DNA of 64,000 bases, from positions 62,001-126,000 of the forward strand of contig SCTK01000014.1 in the NCBI GenBank assembly GCA_004298905.1, given 5' to 3'. The stretch comes from Burkholderiaceae bacterium (GTDB lineage: Bacteria; Pseudomonadota; Gammaproteobacteria; Burkholderiales; Burkholderiaceae_D). The position numbers and the translations under genes are program-made. The stretch's first letter is position 1; each line of letters begins with the position of its first letter. The notes below the pieces were generated by a model. That model was not told where the DNA came from, did no database searches, and was given only the letters and a program-made list of their open reading frames with translations. Shown here one piece after another: positions 27,495 through 37,933 of the stretch.

Positions 27495-28451
27495 TCACGC
27501 CCTCGCCCCACTTGCTGCAATCTTCAAACTCGCCATTTTCAAAATCTCCAGCACCAGCGCGTCATACGTAATCCCCGCCGCCCGCGCCGCCATTGGCACC
27601 AGCGAGTGATCGGTCATGCCGGGCGAGGTGTTGACTTCGAGCAGGAAGGGTTTGTCGTCACGTGCACGCAGCATCACATCGACGCGACCCCAGCCGCTAC
27701 AGTCGAGGGCGCGATAGGCTTGCAGCGCGAGATGCTGAATCGCTTCGGTCAATTCGGAGTCGAGCGCTGCCGGGCAGACGTACTGCGTGGCGTTGCCGAT
27801 GTATTTGTTCTGGTAGTCGTAGTTGCCGCCGGGGGCAATGATTTCGATGATCGGCAATGCGCGGGCTTGCATGCCTTCGCCGAGAATGGCGACGGTCAGT
27901 TCGCGGCCATCGATGAATTGCTCGGCCAGTGCGCAGGTGTCGCATTGCAAGGCCAGCGCCACGGCGGCGGCCAGTTGATTTTCTTCCGTCACCTTGGTCA
28001 CGCCGATACTGGAACCTTCATGCGGCGGCTTGACGAACAACGGCAATTGCAGATCGGTGGTGACGCCACTCAAATCGCTGTCGGCTGTCAGCGCTACGCT
28101 GATCGGCGTGGACAGACCGGCGCCTTCCCAGATGCGTTTGGTCAACACCTTGTCCATCGCCACACTCGACGCCATCACGCCACTACCGGTGTAGGGAATG
28201 CGCAGCAATTCGAGCACGCCCTGCATCGCGCCGTCTTCGCCGAAGCGGCCATGCAGCGCGATGAACGCGCGGTCGAATTTTTCTGCGGCCAGTTCCACCA
28301 GGCCGCGTGCGCCAGTATCGAAGGCGTGCGCATTCACACCCTGCCGCTTGAGCGCCTCCAGCACCATGCCACCCGACTTGAGCGACACCTCGCGCTCGGC
28401 GGAAGTCCCACCGTAGAGCACGCCAACTTTTCCGAAATCAATTTCGTCCAT
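27495..28451 (-). CDS. ddlB: D-alanine--D-alanine ligase
   Basis: An ATP-grasp ligase that makes the D-Ala-D-Ala dipeptide for the peptidoglycan stem. The 318-residue protein has VGVLYGGTSAEREVSLKSG at the start, the ATP-grasp segments LPLFVKPPHEGSSIGVTKV and DGRELTVAILGE, and the C-terminal metal/ATP site FLLEVNTSPGMTDHSLVP. Full length. It follows murC across an inverted-repeat gap of 89 bases. Confidence 0.97.
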   Translation of the reverse strand: MDEIDFGKVGVLYGGTSAEREVSLKSGGMVLEALKRQGVNAHAFDTGARGLVELAAEKFDRAFIALHGRFGEDGAMQGVLELLRIPYTGSGVMASSVAMDKVLTKRIWEGAGLSTPISVALTADSDLSGVTTDLQLPLFVKPPHEGSSIGVTKVTEENQLAAAVALALQCDTCALAEQFIDGRELTVAILGEGMQARALPIIEIIAPGGNYDYQNKYIGNATQYVCPAALDSELTEAIQHLALQAYRALDCSGWGRVDVMLRARDDKPFLLEVNTSPGMTDHSLVPMAARAAGITYDALVLEILKMASLKIAASGARA

Positions 28452-28465
28452 GATTAAAACCTTTC

Positions 28466-28541
28466 ACCGCAGAGACGCAGAGAACGCAGAGAAAGAGCAA
28501 AGTCAAAAGACTTTTCTCCGCGCTCTCTGCGTCTCTGCGGT
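28466..28541. repeat. 76-bp inverted repeat, ACCGCAGAGACGCAGAG type
   Basis: ACCGCAGAGACGCAGAGAAC on the left is mirrored by GCTCTCTGCGTCTCTGCGGT on the right. The right end runs into the murC stop codon. Another copy lies at 57372-57440. Confidence 0.85.
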
Positions 28542-29944
28542 TATGCATTTGTCTTTCCCACAATTTTCCCAGGCACCGCGCCAATCGAACCGGCACCCAT
28601 CGTGATCACTACATCGTTCGCTTGCGCCGCATCGAGAATCGCCTGCGGCATGTCTTTGATGTCTTCCACGAATACCGGCTCTACCGGCCCGGCCACGCGC
28701 ACGGCGCGAATCAGTGCGCGGCCGTCGGCGGCGACGATGGGGGCTTCGCCGGCGGCATAGATTTCGCCGAGCAGCAGCGCATCGACCGTGGACAACACTT
28801 TCACGAAATCTTCAAAGCAGTCGCGCGTGCGCGTGAAGCGGTGCGGCTGGAACGCCAGCACCAGACGGCGACCGGGAAACGCGCCGCGCGCAGCGGCCAG
28901 CGTGGCGGCCATTTCGACCGGGTGGTGGCCGTAATCGTCCACCAGCGTGAATGTGCCGTTGCCGTCTTTGCACGCGACTTCGCCGTAGCGCTGGAAGCGG
29001 CGGCCCACGCCGTGGAAGGTGGCGAGCGCTTCGACGATGGCGCTGTCGGGCACGCCCAGCTCGGTGCCGACCGCAATCGCCGCCAGCGCATTGAGCACGT
29101 TGTGATGGCCGGGCAGATTGAGGGTGACATCGAGATCGGGCAGCGACACCCCATTGCGACGCTGCACGCGGAATTTCATCTGGCCACCGTCGGCGCGCAC
29201 ATCGAGTGCACGTACTTGCGCATCTTCCGAGACGCCATACGGTGTCACCGGACGCGCAATCTGCGGCATGATTTCGCGCACGTTGGGGTCGTCCACACAC
29301 ACCACCGCTGTGCCGTAAAACGGCAGGTGTTGGGTGAATTGCACGAAGGCTTGCTTGAGCTTGCCGAAGTCGTGCTCGTAGGTTTCCATGTGATCGGCAT
29401 CGATGTTGGTGATCACCGCGATCATCGGCAGCAGATTCAGGAAAGAAGCATCCGACTCATCGGCCTCGACCACGATGAAATCGCCCCGGCCGAGCTTGGC
29501 ATTGGCGCCCGCACTGTTGAGCCGACCGCCGATCACGAAAGTGGGGTCGAGTCCGCTGTGCGCGAGCACGCTGGCGACCAGACTGGTGGTGGTGGTTTTG
29601 CCGTGCGTGCCGGCAATCGCTATGCCGCGCTTCAGGCGCATCAGTTCGGCCAGCATGACGGCGCGCGGCACGATGGGAATCTTGCGGTCGCGTGCAGCGA
29701 TCACTTCGGGGTTGTCGGCTTTCACAGCGGTAGAGGTCACCACCGCATCGGCGTCGGTCACATGTTCTGCGGCGTGTCCAATTACAACGCGTGCGCCCAA
29801 CCCCGCCAACCGGTCGGTGGCGCTGCTGCGCGCCAGGTCGGAACCGCTGATCTGATAACCCAGATTGAGCAACACTTCGGCAATGCCGCTCATGCCCGAG
29901 CCGCCAATGCCGACGAAGTGGATATGTTGAATTTTATGTTTCAT
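28541..29944 (-). CDS. murC: UDP-N-acetylmuramate--L-alanine ligase
   Basis: The first Mur ligase, adding L-Ala to UDP-MurNAc. The 467-residue protein starts [19 protein letters not shown] (nucleotide-sugar binding), has the ATP motif [14 protein letters not shown] (about 110-123), the carbamylated-Lys region and [14 protein letters not shown] in the C-terminal domain. The start at 29944 is preferred over an in-frame upstream ATG inside murG. It is 16 bases after murG. Confidence 0.97.
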   Translation of the reverse strand: MKHKIQHIHFVGIGGSGMSGIAEVLLNLGYQISGSDLARSSATDRLAGLGARVVIGHAAEHVTDADAVVTSTAVKADNPEVIAARDRKIPIVPRAVMLAELMRLKRGIAIAGTHGKTTTTSLVASVLAHSGLDPTFVIGGRLNSAGANAKLGRGDFIVVEADESDASFLNLLPMIAVITNIDADHMETYEHDFGKLKQAFVQFTQHLPFYGTAVVCVDDPNVREIMPQIARPVTPYGVSEDAQVRALDVRADGGQMKFRVQRRNGVSLPDLDVTLNLPGHHNVLNALAAIAVGTELGVPDSAIVEALATFHGVGRRFQRYGEVACKDGNGTFTLVDDYGHHPVEMAATLAAARGAFPGRRLVLAFQPHRFTRTRDCFEDFVKVLSTVDALLLGEIYAAGEAPIVAADGRALIRAVRVAGPVEPVFVEDIKDMPQAILDAAQANDVVITMGAGSIGAVPGKIVGKTNA

Positions 29945-29960
29945 GACATGCTGTTCCTGC

Positions 29961-31022
29961 TCATTTCGCCACCGCCTCGCAAATATCCGCCACGGTTTCC
30001 GCCGCTTCGGGTTTGCCCAGTGCGCGCGCCTTGATGGCCATTTCCAGCAACTCTTCGCGCGTGGTGTTTTGCAGCACCTCGGCCAGGCTGCTTGCATTCA
30101 ATTGCTTTTGCGGGATCAGCAGCGCCGCGCCCGCCTCGCTCAAAAACTTTGCATTGGTGGTCTGGTGATCGTCCACCGCGTAGGGAAACGGCACCAGCAT
30201 GCTGGCCACACCCGCGGCGGCCAGCTCGGCCACCGTCATGGCACCAGCGCGGCAAATCACCAGATCGGCCTGCGCATATTCGCTCGCCATGTTGTCGATG
30301 AAGGCCACCAGATCGCCGCTCACACCCGCCTCCCGATAACTCTGTTGCAAGGTGGCCAGATGTTTTTCGCCCGCCTGATGCGTGACCAGCGGGCGCTGCG
30401 CCGGAGGAATCAAGGCCAGCGCTTGCGGCACCGTTGCATTCAACGCTTGCGCGCCCAGGCTGCCGCCCACCACCAGCAGGCGCAGCGGGCCGCTGCGGCC
30501 AATGAATCGTTCGGCTGGCGGCGCCACCTGGCGAATTTCCTTGCGCACCGGATTGCCGGTCAGCGTGCCATCCGGCAAGGACAGCGGGAACGCCTCCAGC
30601 GTGCGATCGGCCACGCGTGCCAGCACCCGGTTGGTCAAACCGGCAATCGAATTTTGTTCATGCACCACCAGCGGCTTGCCCAGCAGCGCCGCCATCATGC
30701 CGCCGGGAAAAGCGATGTAGCCGCCCATGCCGAGCACCACATTCGGCTGCACACGCAACACGGCGCGCACGCTTTGCCAAAAAGCGCGCAGCAGATTGAG
30801 CGGCAGCAGTAATTTGGTCAGCACGCCCTTGCCACGCACGCCGCCGAAACGCACCAGCTGCACCGGAATACCATGCTGCGGCACCAACGTCGTTTCCATG
30901 CCGCCCGGATTACCGAGCCAGACGATGTTCCAGCCGCGTGTGCGCAACACCTCGGCCACCGCGAGGCCGGGGAACACATGACCGCCGGTGCCACCGGCCA
31001 TGATGAGCGCGGTCTTGCTCAT
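29961..31022 (-). CDS. murG: UDP-GlcNAc:lipid I N-acetylglucosaminyltransferase
   Basis: Membrane-associated GT28 transferase that turns lipid I into lipid II. The 353-residue protein has the glycine-rich loop [16 protein letters not shown] near the start, a second G-loop [14 protein letters not shown] (about 190) and the C-terminal donor site [16 protein letters not shown]. Complete. The 97-base gap to ftsW is partly taken by a hairpin. Confidence 0.97.
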   Translation of the reverse strand: MSKTALIMAGGTGGHVFPGLAVAEVLRTRGWNIVWLGNPGGMETTLVPQHGIPVQLVRFGGVRGKGVLTKLLLPLNLLRAFWQSVRAVLRVQPNVVLGMGGYIAFPGGMMAALLGKPLVVHEQNSIAGLTNRVLARVADRTLEAFPLSLPDGTLTGNPVRKEIRQVAPPAERFIGRSGPLRLLVVGGSLGAQALNATVPQALALIPPAQRPLVTHQAGEKHLATLQQSYREAGVSGDLVAFIDNMASEYAQADLVICRAGAMTVAELAAAGVASMLVPFPYAVDDHQTTNAKFLSEAGAALLIPQKQLNASSLAEVLQNTTREELLEMAIKARALGKPEAAETVADICEAVAK

Positions 31023-31109
31023 GCGCGCCCTCCCCGCAAATAATGATTTTGGCTGCGGCCGCTCACTGCTGTTCGCTTAACTTCGCTGCGCGAAGTGAGC
31101 CTGTGCCGA

Positions 31110-31152
31110 AATAGAAAGCTCATGCGCGACCTCCGCGCATAAGCTTTCTATT
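31110..31152. repeat. 19-bp inverted repeat over the ftsW 3' end
   Basis: AATAGAAAGCTCATGCGCG and CGCGCATAAGCTTTCTATT are inverted copies with one mismatch and a short loop. One arm is the last codons of ftsW and the other lies beyond its stop, so the 3' end of ftsW appears copied in reverse. Confidence 0.85.
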
Positions 31153-32307
31153 TTCAAAATCCACCCGCAGCAACACTGCAATCGCAATACAACTCACGAG
31201 AACGCTGCTGCCGCCATAACTCATCAGCGGCAGAGTCAGCCCCTTGGTGGGCAGGATGCCGAGGTTGACGCCCATGTTGATGAAGGTCTGGATGCCGATC
31301 CAGATGCCAACGCCCTTGGCGAGCAGACCGGCGAACACGCGCTCGAGCGCGATGGCCTGACGGCCGATTTCAAAGGCGCGCCAGACGATGAAGAAGAACA
31401 ATGCGACGACGAGAGCCACGCCGACAAAGCCAAGTTCCTCGCCCACCACGGCGAGAATGAAATCGGTATGCGCTTCCGGCAGGTAATGTAGTTTCTCGAC
31501 GCTGCCGCCCAGACCCACGCCAAACAATTCGCCACGTCCGAAGGCAATCAGCGAATGCGTGAGTTGATAGGCCTTGCCCAGCGCATTCTGTTCATCCCAG
31601 GGATTGAGGTAGGCGAAGATGCGTTCGCGCCGCCAGGGCGAGAGCCAGATCACGCTCATGAAGGTCAGCGTCAGCAAACCGAAAATGCTGGAGAAGATCA
31701 GCCCGTTGGCGCCGCCGAGGAAGAGGATGCCCATGGCGATGCAGACGATGACACCGAAGGCGCCGAGATCGGGTTCGAGCAACAGCAGACAGCCCACCAT
31801 GGCAATCGCTGTCGCCAGCGGCAGGAAACCTTTGGAGAAACGGTGCATCACTTCCTGCTTGCGCACGGTGAAGTCGGCGGCGTAAACAACGGCGGCGAGC
31901 TTCATGAACTCCGACGGTTGCAGATTCATGAAATACAGCGACAACCAGCGTCGCGCGCCATTGACGCCTTTGCCGATACCGGGAATCAACACCACGATCA
32001 GCAGCGCCAGGGTGCCGAGAAACAACAAGGGTGCAATCCGTTGCCACACTGACAGCGGCAAGGAAAACGCCACCAAGCCGCCGATCAAACCCATGCCAAT
32101 CGCCAGCACATGCCGCAACAGAAAATGTGTGGGCAGGTAGTTGGCGTACTTGGGCGAATCAGGCAGCGCCACAGAGGCGGAATACACCATCACCAGACCC
32201 AGTGCGAGTAACAACACGACGACCCACAACAACGCCTGATCGAAATTCGGCTGCACCGTGCGGCGGGTGGGCTGATTCAGCACGCGGTTGAAAGTCTGGC
32301 TCAGCAT
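31120..32307 (-). CDS. ftsW: Septal peptidoglycan glycosyltransferase FtsW
   Basis: SEDS-family polymerase that makes septal glycan strands with FtsI. The 395-residue protein has about ten membrane segments and SEDS hallmarks: VKGARRWL-like segment [41 protein letters not shown] and the catalytic-loop region [17 protein letters not shown], then [13 protein letters not shown]. The ATG at 32307 overlaps the murD end by seven bases. The C-terminus lies inside an inverted repeat. Confidence 0.95.
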   Translation of the reverse strand: MLSQTFNRVLNQPTRRTVQPNFDQALLWVVVLLLALGLVMVYSASVALPDSPKYANYLPTHFLLRHVLAIGMGLIGGLVAFSLPLSVWQRIAPLLFLGTLALLIVVLIPGIGKGVNGARRWLSLYFMNLQPSEFMKLAAVVYAADFTVRKQEVMHRFSKGFLPLATAIAMVGCLLLLEPDLGAFGVIVCIAMGILFLGGANGLIFSSIFGLLTLTFMSVIWLSPWRRERIFAYLNPWDEQNALGKAYQLTHSLIAFGRGELFGVGLGGSVEKLHYLPEAHTDFILAVVGEELGFVGVALVVALFFFIVWRAFEIGRQAIALERVFAGLLAKGVGIWIGIQTFINMGVNLGILPTKGLTLPLMSYGGSSVLVSCIAIAVLLRVDFENRKLMRGGRA

Positions 32308-33770
32308 TGGCCCGCCTCCAGCGCCAGTTCGCGCACCGCAGCGGCAAACACGCTGGCGCGATGGGCGTAGTCGCGGAACATGTCGAGGCTGGCGCACGCG
32401 GGCGAGAGCAACACGGCATCGCCGGGTTGCGCTTTGTGCGCAGCCAGTTTCACGGCACGTGGCAAAGAGGTTTCATCCTGCCCGCAGTCGATCAACTCCA
32501 CACCCGTGTCGGCCAGCGTGGTGCGCAACCGTAACGCATCGCGCCCCAGCAGCAGCACGGCGCGCGCATAGCGCTGCACCGGCGCGGCCAGCGGCGCGAA
32601 GTCCTGCCCCTTGCCATCGCCACCCGCAATCAACACCACCTGTTTTTCCAGCCCTTCCAGCGCGGCCACGGTGGCGCCGACATTGGTGCCCTTGCTGTCG
32701 TCGATGTATTGCACTTCGTTGACGGTGGCAATCAGTTCGACGCGATGCGGCTCGCCCGCGTAGTCGCGCAAGGCATGCAGCAAGCTCGCCATCGGCAGCC
32801 CAATCGCGCGGCACAGTGCAAGCGCCGCCAGCGCGTTGGCCATGTTGTGTGTGCCGCGAATGCGCAGCGCGTCAGCGGGCATCAAGCGGTTGAGATAGAT
32901 TTCCGCCGGCGCGGTATTTTTTTTGCGGCCACGCTTTTCGGCTTCTTCCCCCACCGCTTCCACCAGCCAGCGCATGCCGCCTTCCTGTTGCAAACCGAAA
33001 CTGCCGGGGTGCGTGGGCAGATGGATGCCAAACCACGCGACCTGCGCGTCGTCACGCTGCATGCGGGCGACGATGGCATCGTCGGCGTTGAGCACTTGCA
33101 CGGTGTTGCCGCCAAAAATTCTTTCCTTGGCCGCCGCATAGTCGGCCATGTCGCTGTGCCAGTCGAGATGATCCTGAGTGATGTTGAGCACCGCCGCTGC
33201 ATCCGGGTGCAGGCTGTGTGTGGTGGCGAGCTGGAAGCTGGATAATTCCAGCACCCAAACCTCTGGTAGTGCTTGCGCATCCATGGCCTCTGCCAGCACG
33301 TCCAGTGCGGCCGGGCTGATATTGCCCGCCACCGCAACCGTCTTGCCCGCACGCTCGCACAACAACCCGGTCAGGCGCGTGGTGGTGGTCTTGCCATTGG
33401 TGCCGGTGATCGCCAACACCTTGGGTGCATAGTCTTGCGTTGCACGCAATTGCGCCAGGGCTTGTGCAAACAATTCAATCTCACCCACCACGGCGATCTG
33501 ATGTGTATTGGCATGGTCAAGCAAAAGCTTGATGTCGTCCTGATGCAGCGACAGCCCCGGGCTCAAGGCCAGCGTATCGCAACCCGTCAGTAATTCCGTG
33601 GCGAACGCGCCGCCCACAAATTCAGCCTGCGGACACTGTGCGCGCAGCGAAGCCAGCTGCGGCGGCGCGCTGCGGCTATCGGCCACGCGCACGGCTGCGC
33701 CCTGACGCGTCAACCACTTGGCCATCGCCAGACCGCTTGCACCCAATCCGAGAATCAAAACTTTTTGCAC
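32301..33770 (-). CDS. murD: UDP-N-acetylmuramoyl-L-alanine--D-glutamate ligase
   Basis: Mur ligase adding D-Glu. The 489-residue protein starts [19 protein letters not shown], has the ATP motif [13 protein letters not shown] (about 122-134) and [15 protein letters not shown] and [11 protein letters not shown] in the C-terminal part. The GTG at 33770 is chosen because AAGGAAAG precedes it and it places the Rossmann motif at the N-terminus; an ATG at 33809 lies within a repeat. One insertion ([18 protein letters not shown], about 255) is longer than in E. coli. Overlaps ftsW by seven bases. Confidence 0.95.
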   Translation of the reverse strand: MQKVLILGLGASGLAMAKWLTRQGAAVRVADSRSAPPQLASLRAQCPQAEFVGGAFATELLTGCDTLALSPGLSLHQDDIKLLLDHANTHQIAVVGEIELFAQALAQLRATQDYAPKVLAITGTNGKTTTTRLTGLLCERAGKTVAVAGNISPAALDVLAEAMDAQALPEVWVLELSSFQLATTHSLHPDAAAVLNITQDHLDWHSDMADYAAAKERIFGGNTVQVLNADDAIVARMQRDDAQVAWFGIHLPTHPGSFGLQQEGGMRWLVEAVGEEAEKRGRKKNTAPAEIYLNRLMPADALRIRGTHNMANALAALALCRAIGLPMASLLHALRDYAGEPHRVELIATVNEVQYIDDSKGTNVGATVAALEGLEKQVVLIAGGDGKGQDFAPLAAPVQRYARAVLLLGRDALRLRTTLADTGVELIDCGQDETSLPRAVKLAAHKAQPGDAVLLSPACASLDMFRDYAHRASVFAAAVRELALEAGQC

Positions 33771-33795
33771 ACTCTTTCCTTCTTGCTTCTCGTAG

Positions 33796-33823
33796 GGTGG
33801 GTTAGCCACAGGCGTAACCCACC
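33796..33823. repeat. Hairpin repeat GGTGGGTTA...TAACCCACC
   Basis: GGTGGGTTA and TAACCCACC form a 9-bp stem in the murD-mraY gap, preceded by TCGTAGG. The TCGTAGG-TGGGTT start is shared with the longer inverted repeat at 47058-47151. Confidence 0.75.
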
Positions 33824-33827
33824 GTAT

Positions 33828-35003
33828 TCAACGCAACTTCAACGTGGACAGACCTACCAATACCAACATCATCGTAATAATCCAGAAGCGCACGACGACC
33901 TGCGTTTCCTTCCAACCCTTCTGTTCGTAGTGGTGATGTAGCGGCGCCATTAAAAAGATGCGCCGCCCTTCGCCATATCTTCGTTTGGTGTATTTGAAGT
34001 AGGCGACCTGGATCATCACCGACACGGTTTCGGCGACGAACACGCCGCCCATGATGAACAGCACGATTTCCTGGCGCACGATCACGGCGATGGTGCCGAG
34101 CGCGCCGCCCAGTGCGAGTGCGCCGACATCGCCCATGAACACTTGCGCCGGATAGGCGTTGAACCAGAGGAAAGCGAGCCCGGCGCCGGAGATGGCGGCG
34201 CAGAACACCAGCAATTCGCCCGCGCCGGGGATGTGCGGGAACAGCAGGTACTTGGAGTAATCGACGCGACCGACGACATAGGCGAACACGCCGAGCGCGG
34301 AGCCGATCAGCACGGTGGGCATGATGGCCAGACCGTCGAGACCATCGGTCAGATTGACGGCGTTGCTGGTACCCACGATGACGAAGTAGGTGAGCAGAAT
34401 GAAGCCCCAGATGCCGATCGGGTAGGCGACGTTCTTGAACAGCGGCACGATCAGATCGATCTTGGACGGCAGCGGCAAGGTAAAGCCACTCTTGACCCAA
34501 TCGAGAATCAGCGGCAGCACGGCCTCTGTGCTGGGCGCGGAAATGGCGAAGGCGAGATAGATCGACGCCGTCAGGCCGATCAGGGTTTGCCAGAAAAATT
34601 TCTCGCGCGACGCCATGCCGTTGGGATCGCGATAGACCACCTTGCGATAATCGTCGACCCAACCGATCATGCCGAAGCCCAGCGTGACGATCAGCACCAC
34701 CCAGATGAAACGGTTGGACAGATCCGCCCACAGCAAGGTTGCAGCGGCGATACCGATCAGAATCAACGCGCCGCCCATGGTTGGCGTGCCACTCTTGATC
34801 AAGTGGGTTTGCGGGCCATCGGTGCGCACCGCCTGACCGATTTTCAACGCAGCGAGTTTGCGGATCACGGCAGGACCCGCGATCAGGCCGATCAACAACG
34901 CCGTCCCGCACGCCATCACCGCGCGCAGCGTCAGATAGTTGAATACCGCGAAAAAGCGCAGGTGCAAATCCTGCGCCAGCCATTGCATCAGTTCCAGCAA
35001 CAT
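33828..35003 (-). CDS. mraY: Phospho-N-acetylmuramoyl-pentapeptide-transferase
   Basis: Integral membrane enzyme transferring phospho-MurNAc-pentapeptide to undecaprenyl phosphate (lipid I). The 391-residue protein has about ten membrane helices, KSGTPTMGG (about 71-79), the metal-binding [26 protein letters not shown] and the [13 protein letters not shown] signature close to the C-terminus. All catalytic Asp residues are present. The start codon directly follows the murF stop. Confidence 0.97.
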   Translation of the reverse strand: MLLELMQWLAQDLHLRFFAVFNYLTLRAVMACGTALLIGLIAGPAVIRKLAALKIGQAVRTDGPQTHLIKSGTPTMGGALILIGIAAATLLWADLSNRFIWVVLIVTLGFGMIGWVDDYRKVVYRDPNGMASREKFFWQTLIGLTASIYLAFAISAPSTEAVLPLILDWVKSGFTLPLPSKIDLIVPLFKNVAYPIGIWGFILLTYFVIVGTSNAVNLTDGLDGLAIMPTVLIGSALGVFAYVVGRVDYSKYLLFPHIPGAGELLVFCAAISGAGLAFLWFNAYPAQVFMGDVGALALGGALGTIAVIVRQEIVLFIMGGVFVAETVSVMIQVAYFKYTKRRYGEGRRIFLMAPLHHHYEQKGWKETQVVVRFWIITMMLVLVGLSTLKLR

Positions 35004-36383
35004 TTAATGCGTCTCCTTGGTTGGATTGGTTTCGCCCAACAATGTTTGCACCACGCGTTCCATGCGCATGAAGCGCGAGCCTTTGATCAACACTGTCATG
35101 CCTGGTTGCACCAAGGGTTGTACGCACGCGATCAAGTCTTCAATTTGCTCGAAATGCTGCGCCTGACCACCGCAAGTGGCTACGGCATCGCGCATCAGCG
35201 GGCCGGTGGCGAGCAAAACGTCGATGCCTTTGCTACGCGCATAGGCGCCGATTTCGCGATGGAATTGCGGGCCCTGATCGCCGACTTCGCCCATGTCGCC
35301 CAGCACCAGCACGCGTAGCGTGGGCGCGGCGGCGAGCACGTCGATGGCGGCGCGCACGGAATCCGGATTGGCGTTGTAGGTGTCGTCGATCACGGTCACC
35401 CCCTGCGTGCTGCGTTTGAATTGCAGGCGGCCCGGCGCCGGTTGAAACGCGGACAGGCCGGCGCGAATCGCCGCCAGCGGCACATCGGCGGCCAGCGCAC
35501 ACGCTGTGGCGGCGAGCGCATTGCGCACATTGTGTTCGCCCTGTGCGGGCAACAGGCATTCGAGATCGCCTTGCGGCGTAAACATTTTCAATTGCGTGCC
35601 ACCCGGCACAGCATGACCATAGCCGGTGACAGCCGCAGTGCTGTGCTGGGCGAAATCGATCACCCGGCGCGCACCCGCAAGTTCGCGCCAGATCGGTGTG
35701 TGTTCTTCGTCGGCCGGGAACACGGCGATGCCGTCGGGGCCAAGCGCGCTGATGACGTTGCCATTTTCGCGCGCCACCGCCGCGACACTCTGCATGAATT
35801 CCTGATGCTCGCGCTGCGCGTTGTTGACCAGCGCTACGGTCGCTTGCGTGATCTTTGCCAGCGTGTCGATTTCGCCGATGTGGTTCATGCCCAGCTCGAT
35901 CACTGCGGCGCGATGTTGCGCATTCATGCGGAACAGGGTCAGCGGCACGCCGATTTCATTGTTGAAATTGCCTTGCGTCGCCAGCCGCTGCGCTTCGCCA
36001 CAATGCGCAGCAAGAATCGCAGCGATCATTTCTTTCACCGTCGTTTTACCGTTGCTGCCGGTGACGGCAATCACCGGCAACGTGAACTGGCTGCGCCAAC
36101 CGGCGGCCAGCGCGCCGAGTGCATGCAGCGTGTTGTCCACCAGCAAGGCGGGTTTGTTGAAACCCGACGGCAGATGTTCGGCCACCACGGCGGCGGCACG
36201 TTGCTGCAAAGTAGTGTCAGTCAGAAAATTGTGCGCATCGAAACGCTCACCCTTGAGCGCGATAAACAGTTCGCCGTCTTTCAGGCTGCGACTATCGGTG
36301 GACACACTCGCCAGCACCGTGTTGCCGTCGCCTTGCAGGCGGCTGCCGGGAATCCAGCGCTGTGCTTGTTGCAGGCTCATCAT
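35004..36383 (-). CDS. murF: UDP-MurNAc-tripeptide--D-Ala-D-Ala ligase
   Basis: The last Mur ligase, attaching D-Ala-D-Ala. The 459-residue protein has an N-terminal UDP-binding domain (VSTDSRSLKDGELFIALKGE), the ATP motif VTGSNGKTTVKEMI (about 109-122) and VIDDTYNANPDSVRAAID in the central domain. Two adjacent ATG codons (36383 and 36380) could start it. It overlaps murE by four bases, so it is translationally coupled. Confidence 0.96.
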   Translation of the reverse strand: MMSLQQAQRWIPGSRLQGDGNTVLASVSTDSRSLKDGELFIALKGERFDAHNFLTDTTLQQRAAAVVAEHLPSGFNKPALLVDNTLHALGALAAGWRSQFTLPVIAVTGSNGKTTVKEMIAAILAAHCGEAQRLATQGNFNNEIGVPLTLFRMNAQHRAAVIELGMNHIGEIDTLAKITQATVALVNNAQREHQEFMQSVAAVARENGNVISALGPDGIAVFPADEEHTPIWRELAGARRVIDFAQHSTAAVTGYGHAVPGGTQLKMFTPQGDLECLLPAQGEHNVRNALAATACALAADVPLAAIRAGLSAFQPAPGRLQFKRSTQGVTVIDDTYNANPDSVRAAIDVLAAAPTLRVLVLGDMGEVGDQGPQFHREIGAYARSKGIDVLLATGPLMRDAVATCGGQAQHFEQIEDLIACVQPLVQPGMTVLIKGSRFMRMERVVQTLLGETNPTKETH

Positions 36384-37933
36384 TGATCCGCTCCTGGCTC
36401 CGGTTTGGATACGCTACGCGTCCGCCGATGCAAGGCAGCACGCGCCTGTTCGATATCCGAGAAGGGATACTTGATGCCGCTGATTTCCTGATACGGTTCG
36501 TGGCCTTTGCCCGCGATCAAGATGACATCGCCCGGCTCGGCATTGGCGATGGCCATCTCAATCGCCCGGGCGCGATCTTCGATGACAAACAGTGTCTGCT
36601 CAACATGTGCGGCCGGTACGCCCTGACGAATGTCGTCGAGAATTTGCTTGGGATCTTCATTGCGCGGGTTGTCGCAAGTGAGAATCACGAGATCGGCCAG
36701 TTGCGCCGCGATATCGCCCATCTGCGGCCGCTTGCCGGGATCACGGTCGCCGCCGCAACCGAACACCACCACCAGCTCGCCGTCGCGCGCTTGTGCGACC
36801 GGACGCAAGGCTTCGAGTACATTCTGCAAGGCATCGGGCGTGTGCGCGTAATCTATGATCACCATCGGCTCGCCTTCAATACCGAGGCGTTGCATCCGTC
36901 CGGGCGGCGGCTGCAACTGCGTGAGAATGCGCGCGACCGCGTCGAGCTTGTAACCCGCGGTCAGCAGCACGCCAGAAACGCCAAGCAAATTGCTGAGGTT
37001 GAAATCGCCCAGCAGTGCCACTTCGAGTTCAACCTGTCCCCAATCGGATTGCAGCGTAAACGCCGTGCCGCGCGGCGTGGCGCGCACATGATTGGCACGA
37101 ATCAGTGTTTCGGTGGGCGCGCCCTGCACGCCGAGTTGATAGCCCACGCGCGCAACGCCTTTTCTTTTGGCCAATCGCGTCGCCAACCGATGGCCCATCG
37201 GATCGTCCAGATTGATCACGGCACATTGCAGACCGGGCCAGTCGAACAGGATGGACTTGGCCGCTTCGTAACGCTCCAGCGTGTGGTGATAGTCGAGGTG
37301 ATCGCGCGTCAGATTGGTGAACAACGCGGTATGAAATTGCATGCCGTTGACGCGACCTTGATCGAGCCCGATCGACGAAACTTCCATCGACAAGGCTTGC
37401 GCGCCCTGCTGGCATAACTGCACCAGACTGCGATGCAAGTGCAGCGCATCGGGCGTGGTGTTCGAAGTCGGCAGCAGCGGACGCGCGGCCTCGCCCGAAA
37501 AACCAATGCCGAGCGTGCCCACCACGGCGCATTTTTTTCCCAGCAGGGTGAGCGATTGCGCGATCCACTGGCTGCAGGTGGTTTTGCCATTGGTGCCGGT
37601 GACGGCGATGTTGTGCAGCTGACGGCTGGGATGACCATAGTAGGCATCGGCGATCCAGCCGCATTGCTGTTTCAAATCCTGCACTGCTTGCTGGCGGCAG
37701 TTCCATTGCGGCTGCCATTCAAACTGCTGCGCATCCCAGACCACCGCGCCCGCACCATTGGCCAGCGCCTGGGGAATATACGCGCGCCCGTCGGCCGCCA
37801 GGCCGGGATAAGCGAAAAACACATCGCCCGGTTTGATGGCGCGGCTGTCGCTGGTGAGCTGCGCCTGCGGCGGGCATTGTGCGCGCAACCAGCGGGCGAT
37901 TTGTTCGGCTTGTTCCGTGTGCACGCTTTTCAT
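36380..37933 (-). CDS. murE: UDP-MurNAc-dipeptide--meso-diaminopimelate ligase
   Basis: Adds the third residue to the peptidoglycan stem. The 517-residue protein has TSDSRAIKPGDVFFAYPG near the start, the ATP motif [14 protein letters not shown] (about 116-129), and DNPRNEDPKQILDDI (near residue 430), where DNPR is the meso-diaminopimelate recognition motif, so lysine is not used. ATG at 37933 overlaps the ftsI stop by one base (TGATG); an upstream TTG is rejected. Confidence 0.97.
   Translation of the reverse strand: MKSVHTEQAEQIARWLRAQCPPQAQLTSDSRAIKPGDVFFAYPGLAADGRAYIPQALANGAGAVVWDAQQFEWQPQWNCRQQAVQDLKQQCGWIADAYYGHPSRQLHNIAVTGTNGKTTCSQWIAQSLTLLGKKCAVVGTLGIGFSGEAARPLLPTSNTTPDALHLHRSLVQLCQQGAQALSMEVSSIGLDQGRVNGMQFHTALFTNLTRDHLDYHHTLERYEAAKSILFDWPGLQCAVINLDDPMGHRLATRLAKRKGVARVGYQLGVQGAPTETLIRANHVRATPRGTAFTLQSDWGQVELEVALLGDFNLSNLLGVSGVLLTAGYKLDAVARILTQLQPPPGRMQRLGIEGEPMVIIDYAHTPDALQNVLEALRPVAQARDGELVVVFGCGGDRDPGKRPQMGDIAAQLADLVILTCDNPRNEDPKQILDDIRQGVPAAHVEQTLFVIEDRARAIEMAIANAEPGDVILIAGKGHEPYQEISGIKYPFSDIEQARAALHRRTRSVSKPEPGADQ

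Noticed and set aside
28622-30034. 470-codon open frame antisense to murC
   Set aside because: Mirror of murC with no domain or plausible start signal.
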